Shown: positions 24,924 to 35,419 of the stretch, piece after piece
Layout: each line of letters starts with the position of its first letter
Position numbering within the stretch: position 1 is the stretch's first letter
NCBI RefSeq assembly: GCF_002286785.1
Contig: NZ_MUJY01000062.1
Location: forward strand, 1-64,000
Direction of reading: 5' to 3'
From: Pseudomonas sp. PIC25
GTDB lineage: Bacteria > Pseudomonadota > Gammaproteobacteria > Pseudomonadales > Pseudomonadaceae
Length of the DNA: 64,000 nucleotides
Made by a program: the position numbers and the translations under genes
Notes under the pieces: model-generated
Database searches by the model: none
Seen by the model: only the letters and a program-made list of their open reading frames with translations
Told to the model about the DNA's origin: nothing

Positions 24924-27635
24924 TCAGGCCTCGCTGAGCAAGCCGAGGCTTTTCCCCTTCAAGACCGCTTGCGTGCGGCTGCGTACTCCCAACTTGGCGA
25001 ACAGGTTGTGCAGGTGCCACTTGATGGTGGCTTCCGAGAGATGCACCGCCTGGGCGATGTCGCGGTTCGACAACCCCGCCGCCACGAACCTCAGGATCTC
25101 CCGCTCACGATGACTAACGTCTTGATTTTCTTCGAATGTATCCGGGTCTACGGCGAGCCGCCGGCACTGCTCGCGAAGCATTTCCGCGACACCCTGCCAG
25201 GTTCCCGCACGCCTGGGTTCGGCAGCGCGCCAAGCATCCCAGAGCGGCAGCAGCCATAGTGCGTCGTCCAGGAACAGGCGCCGATAGCCGCTGGCCCAGG
25301 CGTCTTCCAATGTGGACTGGAACAGGGCGAAGGCTTTTTCGCTGTTACCGCGCCGCCAATACGCTACAGAGAGTAACAAGGACAGGCGCAAACGCCGGTC
25401 GCGCTGTACTTCCGCCGCCTGTTTGCTCACGCAGGCCTCCAGCATGGCCTGCGCCTTGTCGGCACGCCGCTCGCTCAAGGCCAACCGGGCCTCCGCCAGC
25501 ACCTGCGCGGCATGCGCATCGGGATAGCGCCCTACCGAAAGACCGGCGAGATGACGTTCCAGTTGCAGGCAAATGCGCTCGGCCTCGTTCGGTCGCCGCA
25601 TCCAGAGCAGGAACTGCACCTTGCAACTCATGCCCAGGGCGAAGACCCGTTCGTAGCCGGGCCCCTGCAGACCGGCCAGCCACTCGTCCAACTGGGCCAG
25701 GCCCTGCTCCGGTTCGCCGGCGAAGAAACGCGCCCGCGCCATGACCAGATGGCCCCGGCTGATCAACTCCACTGGGGTCGCCACGTCACGCCAAGTGGTC
25801 GCCAAAGGCAACTCGGCGAGGATCGCGGCATGGCGATCCTGCTCGTAGAGCAGATCGGCATAGGCCAGCGCCAAGGGGCCACCGACCCGGCTGCGCCGGC
25901 CAAACACACGCTCGACCCGGTTTCGCGCCAGCTCAGCGATGGAGCGTCCGCGCTCGAGATCGCCCCGTTCCTTACAGATCAGCGCTTCGATCAGGCTGGT
26001 CATCGCGTGCAGGTATTCGCTGTCCACCTGGCGCAGGCAGTGGCGCGCGGTGGCAATGGCCTTCTCGGCGTCGCCGAAATCGCCGAGCAAGGCATGCGCC
26101 GCCGCCTGTACGCAGGCCAGGCTGGCACGGAAAACCGGCTGGTTGTCCGGCGCGATGCTCAGCCAGTGCCGGGCAACCTTGAGGCAGCTCTCCAGCTTGT
26201 CCTGATAGAGCAGCACCAACGCCTTGAGCACCTGCACCGCCGCCAGCAGCTCGGCCAACCCGAAGTGAAGAACGGTACCGCGCCCTTGCAGAAGCCGCGT
26301 GCTCACTTCCTCGATCAATGCCTCGGCCTCGGCGAATTTCTGCTCGAACGCCAGTTGCCAGGCATAGAAAATCTGGAACACCGGATGTTCCTGAATCACC
26401 TCGGCAGGCACGCCCTTGAGCATGGCGAGGATACTGTACACCCGGTTGCCGGCGATCAGGTGAGCCCCCTGACGCTCCAGCAACTCGGCGGCGAACCGGT
26501 AATCCCGGGCACGCAACGAATAGCGGATCGCCCGCTCCGGCAGGTCGCGGCTCTCACACCAGCGCGCTGCGGCATGCAGCAGCGCGCTGCTGTCGCCGCG
26601 ACGGGCCAGCCGTCCCTGGAGAAACTCGGCGAACAGGTGGTGGTAGCGAAACCACTCGCCCTGGTCGTCCAGCGGGATCACGAACAATTGCTCGCCCTGC
26701 AGGCGCATCAGCATGTCCAGGCCATCGCGGCGACCGGTGAGTGCGTTGCACAGGTCGGCGCAAAACTCATCCAGCACCGAGGTCTGGTCGAGGAACTGCT
26801 GCAGCGGCTCCGGCAGGCTGTCGAGCACATCTTCGGCAAGGTAGTCGGCAATGTTTCGCTCGGTACCGGACAGGCCGGCGAGAAACGCAGCCCGGTCCGG
26901 GTGACGGGCCATGGCCAAAGAGGCAAGGTGCAGCGCGGTGATCCAGCCCTCGGTGCGCGCCTGGAGTTGGTCCAGCTCGGATTCGCTCAACGGCAGTTGC
27001 TTGATGTCGCGGAAATAGGCTTCGGTTTCTTCGCGGGTCAGGCGCAGGTCCTCGCCCTTCAGCCAGAAAGCCCAGGGTTCATCGACGAGAAAACGCGGCT
27101 GGTAGCGCGTGCTGGTGACCAGGTGAACGTTGGTCGGCAAATGCTCCACCAGATAACGCGTTGCCTGGCCGAGCGCCGGGTGGCGGATGCGGTGGAAGTC
27201 GTCGAACACCAGGTACAGCTCGCTCTCCAGCCGTTTGAGATCGGCCAGGAAGGAATCGATCACTGCCTCCACCGGCCAGCTCACGTCACCCTGGAGCATG
27301 GCGCTGGTACTGCTGCCGAAGCCCGGAACCACCGCTTCGATGGCCGCCACCACGTATTGCAGCAAGCGCTGCGGCTCGCTGTCGCTCTCGTCGCAAGACA
27401 ACCAGGCCACCTGCGCTCCCGCACCCTGCAAGCGCAAACGAAATTGGGCGAGCACCGTGCTCTTGCCGTAGCCGGCCGGCGCGCTCAACACCAACAGGCG
27501 GCGGTCGCGTTCGTTGAACAATCGCTCGATCAGCGCGCCCCTGGGCAACAACGGACGCCCGCTGGCCTCCGCCGGGAACAGCTTGGTGCGCAACAAGGGG
27601 ACACGACGAAACGGAGCAGAAGACTGAACGCTCAT
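24924..27635 (-). CDS. MalT-type (LAL) LuxR-family transcriptional activator 1
   Basis: 903 aa. N-terminal STAND ATPase with Walker A APAGYGKST (about 55-63) and the LVFDDFHRI Walker B region, a long helical repeat region, and a C-terminal LuxR helix-turn-helix (LSNRDIAQAVHLSEATIKWHLHNLFAKLGVRSRTQA). These regulators bind a ligand plus ATP and activate nearby promoters. It lies 240 bp upstream of the fil-like genes in the same direction and overlaps the stop of a second, related regulator by 4 bp. Confidence 0.93.
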   Translation of the reverse strand: MSVQSSAPFRRVPLLRTKLFPAEASGRPLLPRGALIERLFNERDRRLLVLSAPAGYGKSTVLAQFRLRLQGAGAQVAWLSCDESDSEPQRLLQYVVAAIEAVVPGFGSSTSAMLQGDVSWPVEAVIDSFLADLKRLESELYLVFDDFHRIRHPALGQATRYLVEHLPTNVHLVTSTRYQPRFLVDEPWAFWLKGEDLRLTREETEAYFRDIKQLPLSESELDQLQARTEGWITALHLASLAMARHPDRAAFLAGLSGTERNIADYLAEDVLDSLPEPLQQFLDQTSVLDEFCADLCNALTGRRDGLDMLMRLQGEQLFVIPLDDQGEWFRYHHLFAEFLQGRLARRGDSSALLHAAARWCESRDLPERAIRYSLRARDYRFAAELLERQGAHLIAGNRVYSILAMLKGVPAEVIQEHPVFQIFYAWQLAFEQKFAEAEALIEEVSTRLLQGRGTVLHFGLAELLAAVQVLKALVLLYQDKLESCLKVARHWLSIAPDNQPVFRASLACVQAAAHALLGDFGDAEKAIATARHCLRQVDSEYLHAMTSLIEALICKERGDLERGRSIAELARNRVERVFGRRSRVGGPLALAYADLLYEQDRHAAILAELPLATTWRDVATPVELISRGHLVMARARFFAGEPEQGLAQLDEWLAGLQGPGYERVFALGMSCKVQFLLWMRRPNEAERICLQLERHLAGLSVGRYPDAHAAQVLAEARLALSERRADKAQAMLEACVSKQAAEVQRDRRLRLSLLLSVAYWRRGNSEKAFALFQSTLEDAWASGYRRLFLDDALWLLPLWDAWRAAEPRRAGTWQGVAEMLREQCRRLAVDPDTFEENQDVSHREREILRFVAAGLSNRDIAQAVHLSEATIKWHLHNLFAKLGVRSRTQAVLKGKSLGLLSEA

Positions 27636-30406
27636 TGCAGCAGACTCAGCTCGCGGGCACGCCGGATGGCTTGCGTCCGGTTACGCACCTTGAGCTTTTC
27701 GTAGATGTTATGCAGATGCCACTTGACCGTTCCCAACGCCAGCGCAAGCTGCTGGCCGATTTCCTCGTTGGAAAGGCCCTTGGCGGCCAGGCAGATGACT
27801 TCGCGCTCGCGGTCGGTCAGCCCCTCTTCGAGGACTTCCTGGGACTGTCGCGCCGCCTGGCCGGGCCAGACCGCCAGAAGACTGCGAATGAAGCCCAACA
27901 GCGCCGGTTGCCGCTCCGACGCCTCGAGCTGCTGCAGGAGCAGGCGGATCGCCTCGCCCTCCTCGATGAACAGGCTGCGCACACCTTCGCGCTCGGCACC
28001 GACCAGACACTGCCCCAACAGCGACTGCGCCCGCTCCAGATAGCCCAGACGCTGGTAGCTGAGAGCGGCCAGCAGGTCGAGTCGGAGCTGCTGCAAACCG
28101 TGCCAGTTCGGCTGTAGCAGGCCGCGCAATTGCGCAATTTCATGCAGGGCCTCACTGTAATGACCGCGCGCCTGCTGCAAGCGGACACGCATCAACCCCT
28201 GCATCCAGAGCACCGGGTTGAAGGCACGCTGGCTGTAATTGGCGGCCAGCTTGGCCCAGTCCACGCTCTTCAGCCGCTGCTCGGCCCGCTTGACGCGATC
28301 GACTGCCGGCTCCTGGAGGATCAGGGCGATCTCATCGCCCACCGCCTGCACATAGAAGCGCCAGGACTGATTGCGCGCCGCCAGATTCTGCATGCCCACC
28401 AGCGTTGCCAATGCCTCCTTGGTGTTGCCGCGCATGCGTTGAATACGCGCCAGGCACAGCATGCCGCGGGCGTAGATATCGATCGGGTTGATCACGTCCA
28501 CCCGGCTCAGCGCCCAGGCCAGGCGCTCTTCCAGGCCGTCCAGGCGGGTCTGGTGGTAGGCGATCAGCGACTCGGTGATGGCCGGCAGGGCCAGCGCCCG
28601 CGAACGCTCGTCGAACCAGGGGATGACTTGGGCACGCAACTGATCGAACAGCAATTGCGCCCGCTTCACCTCCCCCTGCTCCAGCGCCAGGAATATCTCC
28701 ACCTGGGCCAGCTGCATGTCGAGGAAGCGCCCTTCGAGGAAGTGATTGCGCTGCTGCGCCAACCCCAGCAGGCGCCGGGCCTGCTCCGGTTGTGCCAGCA
28801 TCACCTGGGCAAGCGCACCGATGATCAGCACGGCCACTTCGAGAAAGGCGCTGTGCTGCCCCAACTGCCCTTCGACCCGGCGAGCCAGACCGACGCAGAG
28901 CTCCAGGTCGTCCTTCTGCAAGGCGATCACGCCCTTCACGGTCAGGGCGGCCAGGTAATTGTCATTCAACGGACTGTTGGCCCGGGCATCGCCCCAACGC
29001 GTCAGCAGCTCGTCGAGTATACGGTTGGCTTCGGGCAGCGCCAGTTCGGACGCGCGCTGCCAGACATCGGCCAGCACCAGGATCGGAAAACGCTCGGCGA
29101 TGGCGTCCGGGACCTTCTGACGCCACCGGTAGATGGCACCGAGCTGGCCGCGGTTGACCAGCTCCAGGCCACAGCCGTCCACCAGCGCCGCGAGCATTTC
29201 CGGATCTTCCGCCAGGCAGGCATGCTGGATCGCCAGGTTCTGCATATGGTGGTTGGTGAACCAGAGACTGGCATTGAAATGCAGCTGCTGGAAACGCTCC
29301 GAATCGCGGTCCTTCAACCGGGCGCGGAGAAAGTCGGCGAACAGGTTATGGAAGCGGTACCACTGCCGCTCCCGGTCCAGCGGCATCAAAAACAACTGCA
29401 TGGCTTCGAGTTGTTCCAGCAATTGCTGGCCGTCGTGCCGTCCGGTCAGGGTATTCGCCAGGTCGCCACTGAGCTGGCTGGCCACCCCCAGGTTGAGCAG
29501 GGTTTCCTGCAAGTCGTGGGGAAGTTGCTCGAACACCCCGCGCAACAAATACTCGCCGACGGCGGCCTGATTGCCGATCAGTTCCACCATCTGCCGGGAA
29601 GCCTGGGGCTGGTGACGCAGCCAGAGGCTGGCCAGATGAACGCCTACCAGCCACCCTTCGGTATGGCCGTAGAGCGCCGCCAGCGATGCCTCGTCCAGTG
29701 TCAGGCCACAGCGATCCAGGTATGCGCGGGTTTCCGCTTCGGTCAGTCGCAGCTCCTCGGGGCCTATCTCCAGAAGCAACCCCTTGGCGCGCCAGGTAGC
29801 CAGGTTCAACGGCGGCTGGATACGGCTACCCACCGCCAGGGTGAAACCCGCCGGCGCCAGCTTGACCAGCCGATTGAGAGCGCTGAACAGCTCGGCATCC
29901 TGGATCAGGTTCAGATCGTCGAGCACCAACAGCAAGGGCACGTCGTGCTGGGCAAGGTCCGCCAGCAGGCTCTCCATCACGGCCGCCACCGGCACCCGCA
30001 TGGTGTTTTGCAGATAGCGCCGGGCATCCTCGCCCAATCCCGGAATCGCCCGCTCCAGGGCCTGGATCAGTTGGTGGAAGAACCGGGAAGGATCGTCATC
30101 GTCCGGTCCGAGCGATACCCAGGCCACCGCATCGCCGGCCGCCCGACGCGATTCGGCCATGGCGGCGAGCGCCGTGGTCTTGCCGAAACCGGCGGGGGCA
30201 AGAAAAAGCAGGAGTCGGGCGTGGGGATGGGCAGCCAGGGCGGCTTGCACCATAGGGCGGGGCAGGTAGTCGGCAGCAACCTGTGGAGGTGTGAGTTTCG
30301 AGCGCAACAAGCTGCCCGCGGCTGGATCGGAAACTACGTCCACGGCCTGTATCCCTTCATCGTTATCGTTGTGGTACGGAGACGTGTCTCCGTGGGACCT
30401 GCTCAT
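27632..30406 (-). CDS. MalT-type (LAL) LuxR-family transcriptional activator 2
   Basis: 924 aa if started at ATG 30406; an in-frame GTG at 30439 would add 11 residues, and neither start has a strong ribosome site. Same build as its downstream neighbour: Walker A LAPAGFGKTTAL, LLLVLDDLNL, helical repeats, C-terminal LuxR domain (GLSNEEIGQQLALALGTVKWHLHNIYEKLKVRNRTQA). The two are clearly paralogous, coupled by a 4-bp overlap, and probably arose by tandem duplication. Divergent from pabB. Confidence 0.92.
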   Translation of the reverse strand: MSRSHGDTSPYHNDNDEGIQAVDVVSDPAAGSLLRSKLTPPQVAADYLPRPMVQAALAAHPHARLLLFLAPAGFGKTTALAAMAESRRAAGDAVAWVSLGPDDDDPSRFFHQLIQALERAIPGLGEDARRYLQNTMRVPVAAVMESLLADLAQHDVPLLLVLDDLNLIQDAELFSALNRLVKLAPAGFTLAVGSRIQPPLNLATWRAKGLLLEIGPEELRLTEAETRAYLDRCGLTLDEASLAALYGHTEGWLVGVHLASLWLRHQPQASRQMVELIGNQAAVGEYLLRGVFEQLPHDLQETLLNLGVASQLSGDLANTLTGRHDGQQLLEQLEAMQLFLMPLDRERQWYRFHNLFADFLRARLKDRDSERFQQLHFNASLWFTNHHMQNLAIQHACLAEDPEMLAALVDGCGLELVNRGQLGAIYRWRQKVPDAIAERFPILVLADVWQRASELALPEANRILDELLTRWGDARANSPLNDNYLAALTVKGVIALQKDDLELCVGLARRVEGQLGQHSAFLEVAVLIIGALAQVMLAQPEQARRLLGLAQQRNHFLEGRFLDMQLAQVEIFLALEQGEVKRAQLLFDQLRAQVIPWFDERSRALALPAITESLIAYHQTRLDGLEERLAWALSRVDVINPIDIYARGMLCLARIQRMRGNTKEALATLVGMQNLAARNQSWRFYVQAVGDEIALILQEPAVDRVKRAEQRLKSVDWAKLAANYSQRAFNPVLWMQGLMRVRLQQARGHYSEALHEIAQLRGLLQPNWHGLQQLRLDLLAALSYQRLGYLERAQSLLGQCLVGAEREGVRSLFIEEGEAIRLLLQQLEASERQPALLGFIRSLLAVWPGQAARQSQEVLEEGLTDREREVICLAAKGLSNEEIGQQLALALGTVKWHLHNIYEKLKVRNRTQAIRRARELSLLQ

Positions 30407-30506
30407 ACTAATCAGCGCCCTATCCTCGCGTAAACCCACGCCACAGCTCTAGGATGAACAGTCACGGCGATCTACAATCGCCTCCCGCGCACAGCCGACC
30501 TCCAGC

Positions 30507-31853
30507 ATGCCGACCTGCTTCGTTCACCCACTGCCCTATCGAGCCGACCCCGCCGACTATTTCGCCGCCATCCGCCACGCGCCAGGCGCCGTGTTGCTGG
30601 ATGCCGGGCGACCGCTGGCCGAGCGAGGACGCTATGACCTAATCAGCGCCTGGCCATTGGCTGAGTTGGCAGCCGCCCCCGACGAATCGGCCAAGGATTT
30701 TTTCGATCGCCTACGCAGCGGTCTCGCCCTGCTCGGCCCGGCCGAGGCACCGGCCGAGTACGAACTGCCGTTCACTGGCGGGCTGGTCGGCTATCTGGCC
30801 TATGACTTTGGCCGCCGCCTGGAGCCGATGCCACAGCGAGCAGTGGACGACCTCGCCCTGCCGGACGCCTGTTTCGGCGTCTATGCCTGGGCCTTGGTCA
30901 GCGACCACCAGCGCCGGACAAGCCAACTGGTTTGCCATCCACAGCTCGCCGAGAGCGAACGCCAGCGTCTGCTTGCGCTTTTCGCCGAACCTCGGGAAGC
31001 ATCCGATGCCGCCACATTCCACCTGTCGGCACCATTCCAGGCGGATATCGACGAGGAGCGCTACCGACAGGCCATCGAACGCATCCAGGCCTACATCCAG
31101 GCCGGGGACTGCTATCAGGTGAACTTCGCCCAGCGTTTCCGTGCACCTTGCCAGGGCGATCCCTGGCTGGCTTACCGGGCACTGCGGGCGGCCTGTCCGA
31201 CGCCGTTCGCCGGCTACCAGGCCCTGGGCGGCGGAGGCGCGATCCTCAGCCTGTCGCCGGAACGCTTCCTGCAGCTGAGCCAGGGGCATGTGGAGACCCG
31301 CCCGATCAAGGGCACCCGCCCGCGCGGACGCAATGCCGCGGAAGACAAGGCACAGGCCGAAGACCTGCTGAGCAGCCGCAAGGACCGCGCAGAAAACCTG
31401 ATGATCGTCGACCTGCTGCGCAACGACCTCGGGCGCAGTTGCCGGATCGGTTCGGTCCGGGTGCCAGAACTGTTCACCCTGGAGAGCTACCCCAACGTCC
31501 ATCACTTGGTCAGCAGCGTCAGCGGTGAACTGGCGGACGGCAAGGATGCGCTGGACCTGATCGCCGGCAGCTTCCCCGGCGGCTCCATCACCGGCGCCCC
31601 GAAGATTCGTGCCATGCAAATCATCGACGAACTGGAGCCGACCCGTCGTGCGATCTATTGCGGCTCTCTGCTCTATCTGGACGTACGGGGAGAAATGGAT
31701 AGCTCTATCACCATCCGCACCTTGCTGGTGAAGGACGGACAGGTCTGCTGCTGGGGCGGAGGCGGCATTGTCGCCGATTCGGACTGGCGATCCGAATATC
31801 AGGAGTCGATCACCAAAGTGAAGGTATTGCTGGAAACACTGGAGCGCTTGTAG
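30507..31853 (+). CDS. pabB: Aminodeoxychorismate synthase component I
   Basis: 448 aa. Chorismate-binding enzyme of folate synthesis, making 4-amino-4-deoxychorismate with a PabA glutaminase. Motifs: QAGDCYQVNFAQRF, PIKGTRPRG (the active-site Lys of PabB), AENLMIVDLLRND and GSITGAPKIRAM. Start chosen at MPTCFVHPL. It is transcribed away from the LuxR regulators and toward thrH. Confidence 0.95.
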   Translation: MPTCFVHPLPYRADPADYFAAIRHAPGAVLLDAGRPLAERGRYDLISAWPLAELAAAPDESAKDFFDRLRSGLALLGPAEAPAEYELPFTGGLVGYLAYDFGRRLEPMPQRAVDDLALPDACFGVYAWALVSDHQRRTSQLVCHPQLAESERQRLLALFAEPREASDAATFHLSAPFQADIDEERYRQAIERIQAYIQAGDCYQVNFAQRFRAPCQGDPWLAYRALRAACPTPFAGYQALGGGGAILSLSPERFLQLSQGHVETRPIKGTRPRGRNAAEDKAQAEDLLSSRKDRAENLMIVDLLRNDLGRSCRIGSVRVPELFTLESYPNVHHLVSSVSGELADGKDALDLIAGSFPGGSITGAPKIRAMQIIDELEPTRRAIYCGSLLYLDVRGEMDSSITIRTLLVKDGQVCCWGGGGIVADSDWRSEYQESITKVKVLLETLERL

Positions 31854-31856
31854 CCA

Positions 31857-31875
31857 CGAGCGCTCCAGGCGCTCG
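31857..31875. terminator. Hairpin between convergent pabB and thrH
   Basis: CGAGCGC (31857-31863) pairs with GCGCTCG (31869-31875), five-base loop, starting 4 bp after the pabB stop. No T run; it may serve both strands. Confidence 0.45.
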
Positions 31876-31895
31876 GGCTAGATAGGGTCGCAGCC

Positions 31896-32513
31896 TCAGA
31901 GGCCCAGCTTGCGGTTCGATGCCTTGATGAACTCGCGCTTGAGATCGGCATAGGTGTGCACCGCCGGGAACTGCGGGAACTCGCGGATCACGTTCTCCGG
32001 CGCGTGGAACAGGATTCCCGCATGGGCCTCGGAGAGCATGCTGGTGTCGTTGTAGGAGTCGCCGGCCGCAATCACGCGGTAGTACAGGCTCTTGAACGAA
32101 ATCACTGATTGGCGCTTGGGGTCCTTCTGGCGCAACTGGTAATCCACTACACGATCCGTCTCATCCACCACCAACTTGTGGCAAAGCAGCGTGGGAAAGC
32201 CCAACTGACGCATCAGCGGTTGGGAGAACTCGTAGAAGGTGTCGGAGAGAATGACCACCTGGAAGCGCTCGCGCAGCCAGTCGACAAACTCCACCGCGCC
32301 GTCCAAAGGCTTGAGGGTGGCGATCACGGCCTGGATGTCCGACAGCTTCAACCCATGTTCGTCGAGAATGCGCAGGCGCTGCTTCATCAGCACGTCATAG
32401 TCGGGAATATCCCGGGTGGTGGCCTTGAGCGCATCGATGCCAGTTTTTTCCGCGAAGGCGATCCAGATTTCGGGCACCAACACGCCTTCCAGGTCGAGAC
32501 AGGCGATTTCCAC
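31896..32513 (-). CDS. thrH: Phosphoserine phosphatase / homoserine kinase ThrH
   Basis: 205 aa from GTG 32513 (GAGGAG upstream), the usual ThrH length; the longer frame adds a non-conserved tail. HAD-family enzyme with the nucleophile motif DLEGVLVPEIW, the LSDTFYEF motif II and GDSYNDTSML motif IV. In P. aeruginosa ThrH transfers phosphate from phosphoserine to homoserine. Divergent from cysH. Confidence 0.94.
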   Translation of the reverse strand: MEIACLDLEGVLVPEIWIAFAEKTGIDALKATTRDIPDYDVLMKQRLRILDEHGLKLSDIQAVIATLKPLDGAVEFVDWLRERFQVVILSDTFYEFSQPLMRQLGFPTLLCHKLVVDETDRVVDYQLRQKDPKRQSVISFKSLYYRVIAAGDSYNDTSMLSEAHAGILFHAPENVIREFPQFPAVHTYADLKREFIKASNRKLGL

Positions 32514-32701
32514 GGGACACTCCTCGAAAACAAAGGTTGAAGGAGGCGGCACTCTAGCGGCTCGCTTGGCGGCACGCAACGCGACTGCTTATAACCGGAA
32601 CGAAGGAAAGCGAGCCGAGTCGTTATTTAGAGGCATATCCCCTTTTTGCTACCATCCGCGCCTCAGAGCGCGTGCAGCGCCATACCGAGGAAGCCTGCCT
32701 G

Positions 32702-33436
32702 ATGAGCCATCCCTTCGACGTCGCGGAACTCGCCGCGACTTACGCCAGCAAGTCCCCCCAAGACATCCTCAAGCTCGCCTTCGAACATTTCGGCGATGAC
32801 CTGTGGATTTCCTTCAGCGGTGCCGAGGACGTGGTGCTGGTGGACATGGCCTGGAAACTGAACAAGAACGTCAAGGTGTTCAGCCTGGACACCGGCCGTC
32901 TGCACCCGGAAACCTACCGCTTCATCGACCAAGTCCGCGAGCATTACGGCATCGCCATCGAGGTGCTCTCCCCCGATCCGCGTCTGCTCGAACCGCTGGT
33001 CAAGGAAAAGGGCCTGTTCAGCTTCTACAAGGATGGCCACGGCGAATGCTGCGGCATCCGCAAGATCGAACCGCTCAAGCGCAAGCTCTCCACCGTGAGC
33101 GCCTGGGCCACCGGCCAGCGTCGCGACCAGAGCCCCGGCACCCGTAGCCAGGTGGCCGTACTGGAAATCGACACCGCGTTCTCCACGCTGGAAAAGCCGC
33201 TGTACAAGTTCAATCCGCTGGCGCAGATGACCAGCGAGGAAGTCTGGGCCTACATACGCATGCTGGAGATCCCCTACAACCCGCTGCACGAGCGCGGATT
33301 CATCAGCATCGGCTGCGAGCCCTGCACCCGCCCGGTGCTGCCCAACCAGCACGAGCGCGAAGGCCGCTGGTGGTGGGAAGAAGCCACGCAGAAGGAATGC
33401 GGCCTGCACGCCGGCAATCTGATAGCGAAGAGCTGA
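32702..33436 (+). CDS. cysH: Adenylylsulfate (APS) reductase
   Basis: 244 aa from ATG 32702, with GAGGAA upstream; an earlier ATG at 32672 adds ten unconserved residues. Reduces APS to sulfite in cysteine synthesis. The [4Fe-4S] ligands that mark the APS (not PAPS) type are present as Cys116-Cys117 and Cys205/Cys208, and the catalytic Cys233 lies in the C-terminal ECGLH. Next to its expected regulator cysB, which is convergent across a strong hairpin. Confidence 0.96.
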   Translation: MSHPFDVAELAATYASKSPQDILKLAFEHFGDDLWISFSGAEDVVLVDMAWKLNKNVKVFSLDTGRLHPETYRFIDQVREHYGIAIEVLSPDPRLLEPLVKEKGLFSFYKDGHGECCGIRKIEPLKRKLSTVSAWATGQRRDQSPGTRSQVAVLEIDTAFSTLEKPLYKFNPLAQMTSEEVWAYIRMLEIPYNPLHERGFISIGCEPCTRPVLPNQHEREGRWWWEEATQKECGLHAGNLIAKS

Positions 33437-33441
33437 TGCGC

Positions 33442-33472
33442 CTGCGGGAGCGGATTTCCTCCGCTCCCGCAG
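33442..33472. terminator. Bidirectional hairpin between cysH and cysB
   Basis: Perfect 13-bp stem CTGCGGGAGCGGA / TCCGCTCCCGCAG with a 5-base loop, six bases after the cysH stop and 16 before the end of cysB. No T run. Confidence 0.6.
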
Positions 33473-33487
33473 TACAGGGACAGACCA

Positions 33488-34510
<1,023 letters not shown>

Positions 34511-34514
34511 TTAT

Positions 34515-34531
34515 AACCATATTCAATGGTT
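34515..34531. promoter_or_regulatory. Possible CysB site upstream of cysB
   Basis: AACCAT-ATTCA-ATGGTT inverted repeat, preceded by TTAT, about 55 bp before the cysB start. The string TTATAACC also occurs upstream of cysH (about 32590-32597). Rated low because the LysR consensus is loose. Confidence 0.3.
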
Positions 34532-34718
34532 CAAAGCATAAACTAGACCTATCTCCACAGTCTTGCATGTCGTTTCGTCCAATCCTTGCGAAAGGCGGCA
34601 GCCGATGCGTCGATCAGGTCGCATGAGCCACGCAAGCACAGGCAAGAATGGACGTTCGTCCCCCTCGGACGCACCCGCGTCCAACGCCTCGATCAGGCGC
34701 CTCGTCAGATGAGCGGAT

Positions 34719-35219
34719 CTAGAGTTCGCCGCGGCTGCGGTGCTGCAACATCGGAACCAGATAGACCGGAACCTCCGACAGCTGCACCAGCCGCGCCGCC
34801 GTACGCCCCAGCGGCGTATCGAGCGCAGTGCCATGGCTATGACTGCCTACGACCAACAGATCGACGGCGAGTTTCTGCGCTTCGTCGAGAATCACCAGCG
34901 GCGGGTCCCCCTGCACCACCCGCACCGCGCGGATCACAGGCAGGTCCTGCTGAGCCTCCCCCAGTTCGTCGCGGAATCCTTCCAGTACCCGCTGCTCGAT
35001 GCTCGCCATCACAGTTCCGAGCCCTTGGGTACGCAGCTCCTTGAGAGTCTTTTCGTCCAGGTAGGTCTGCAGTACCGATTCGGCGAACAACCCCATGGGT
35101 TCGACGGCATGTATCACATACAGCTCTGCCTTGAATGCCTGGGCCAGAGCCAAGGCATGTTGCAGAACGTAAGGCGCGTAAAGACCAAGGTCGGTGGCGT
35201 ACAGAATGGAACGGATCAT
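34719..35219 (-). CDS. Universal stress protein (UspA family)
   Basis: 166 aa from ATG 35219 with GAGGAGG upstream. Begins MIRSILYATDLG, and near the C-terminus has VVGSHSHGTALDTPLGRTA, a variant of the ATP-binding G-2x-G-9x-G(S/T) loop in which the second Gly is displaced, so nucleotide binding is uncertain. Stands alone between cysB (256 bp away) and a ketopantoate-reductase-like gene. The 256-bp gap on its 3' side holds only the cysB promoter region as far as I can see. Confidence 0.88.
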   Translation of the reverse strand: MIRSILYATDLGLYAPYVLQHALALAQAFKAELYVIHAVEPMGLFAESVLQTYLDEKTLKELRTQGLGTVMASIEQRVLEGFRDELGEAQQDLPVIRAVRVVQGDPPLVILDEAQKLAVDLLVVGSHSHGTALDTPLGRTAARLVQLSEVPVYLVPMLQHRSRGEL

Positions 35220-35419
35220 GCGGCCTCCTCTACTGCCCATCTGGCGGGGCCTCGCTTGAGCTTAGCAGTGCCGGGGATGAAGAGGCGGCTGCTGCGACAA
35301 TGGGGACGGCAGATTCGCCAACCGCATCTCCGAGCCCCCGTGCGGGAAGACACAAGCGAGCCCTCGTGCAGGCTCGCCGGCCATGGAGAAACTTCGGGGC
35401 CGTAGGCTGCGGCATCCGC

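Noticed and set aside
30376-30391. CGGAGAC-GT-GTCTCCG palindrome
   Set aside because: It lies just inside the start of the second regulator gene. It could be an operator but has no second copy or consensus support.
25512-30433. Plus-strand frames of 730 and 767 codons
   Set aside because: Antisense to the two MalT-type regulators, whose Walker and LuxR motifs are intact.
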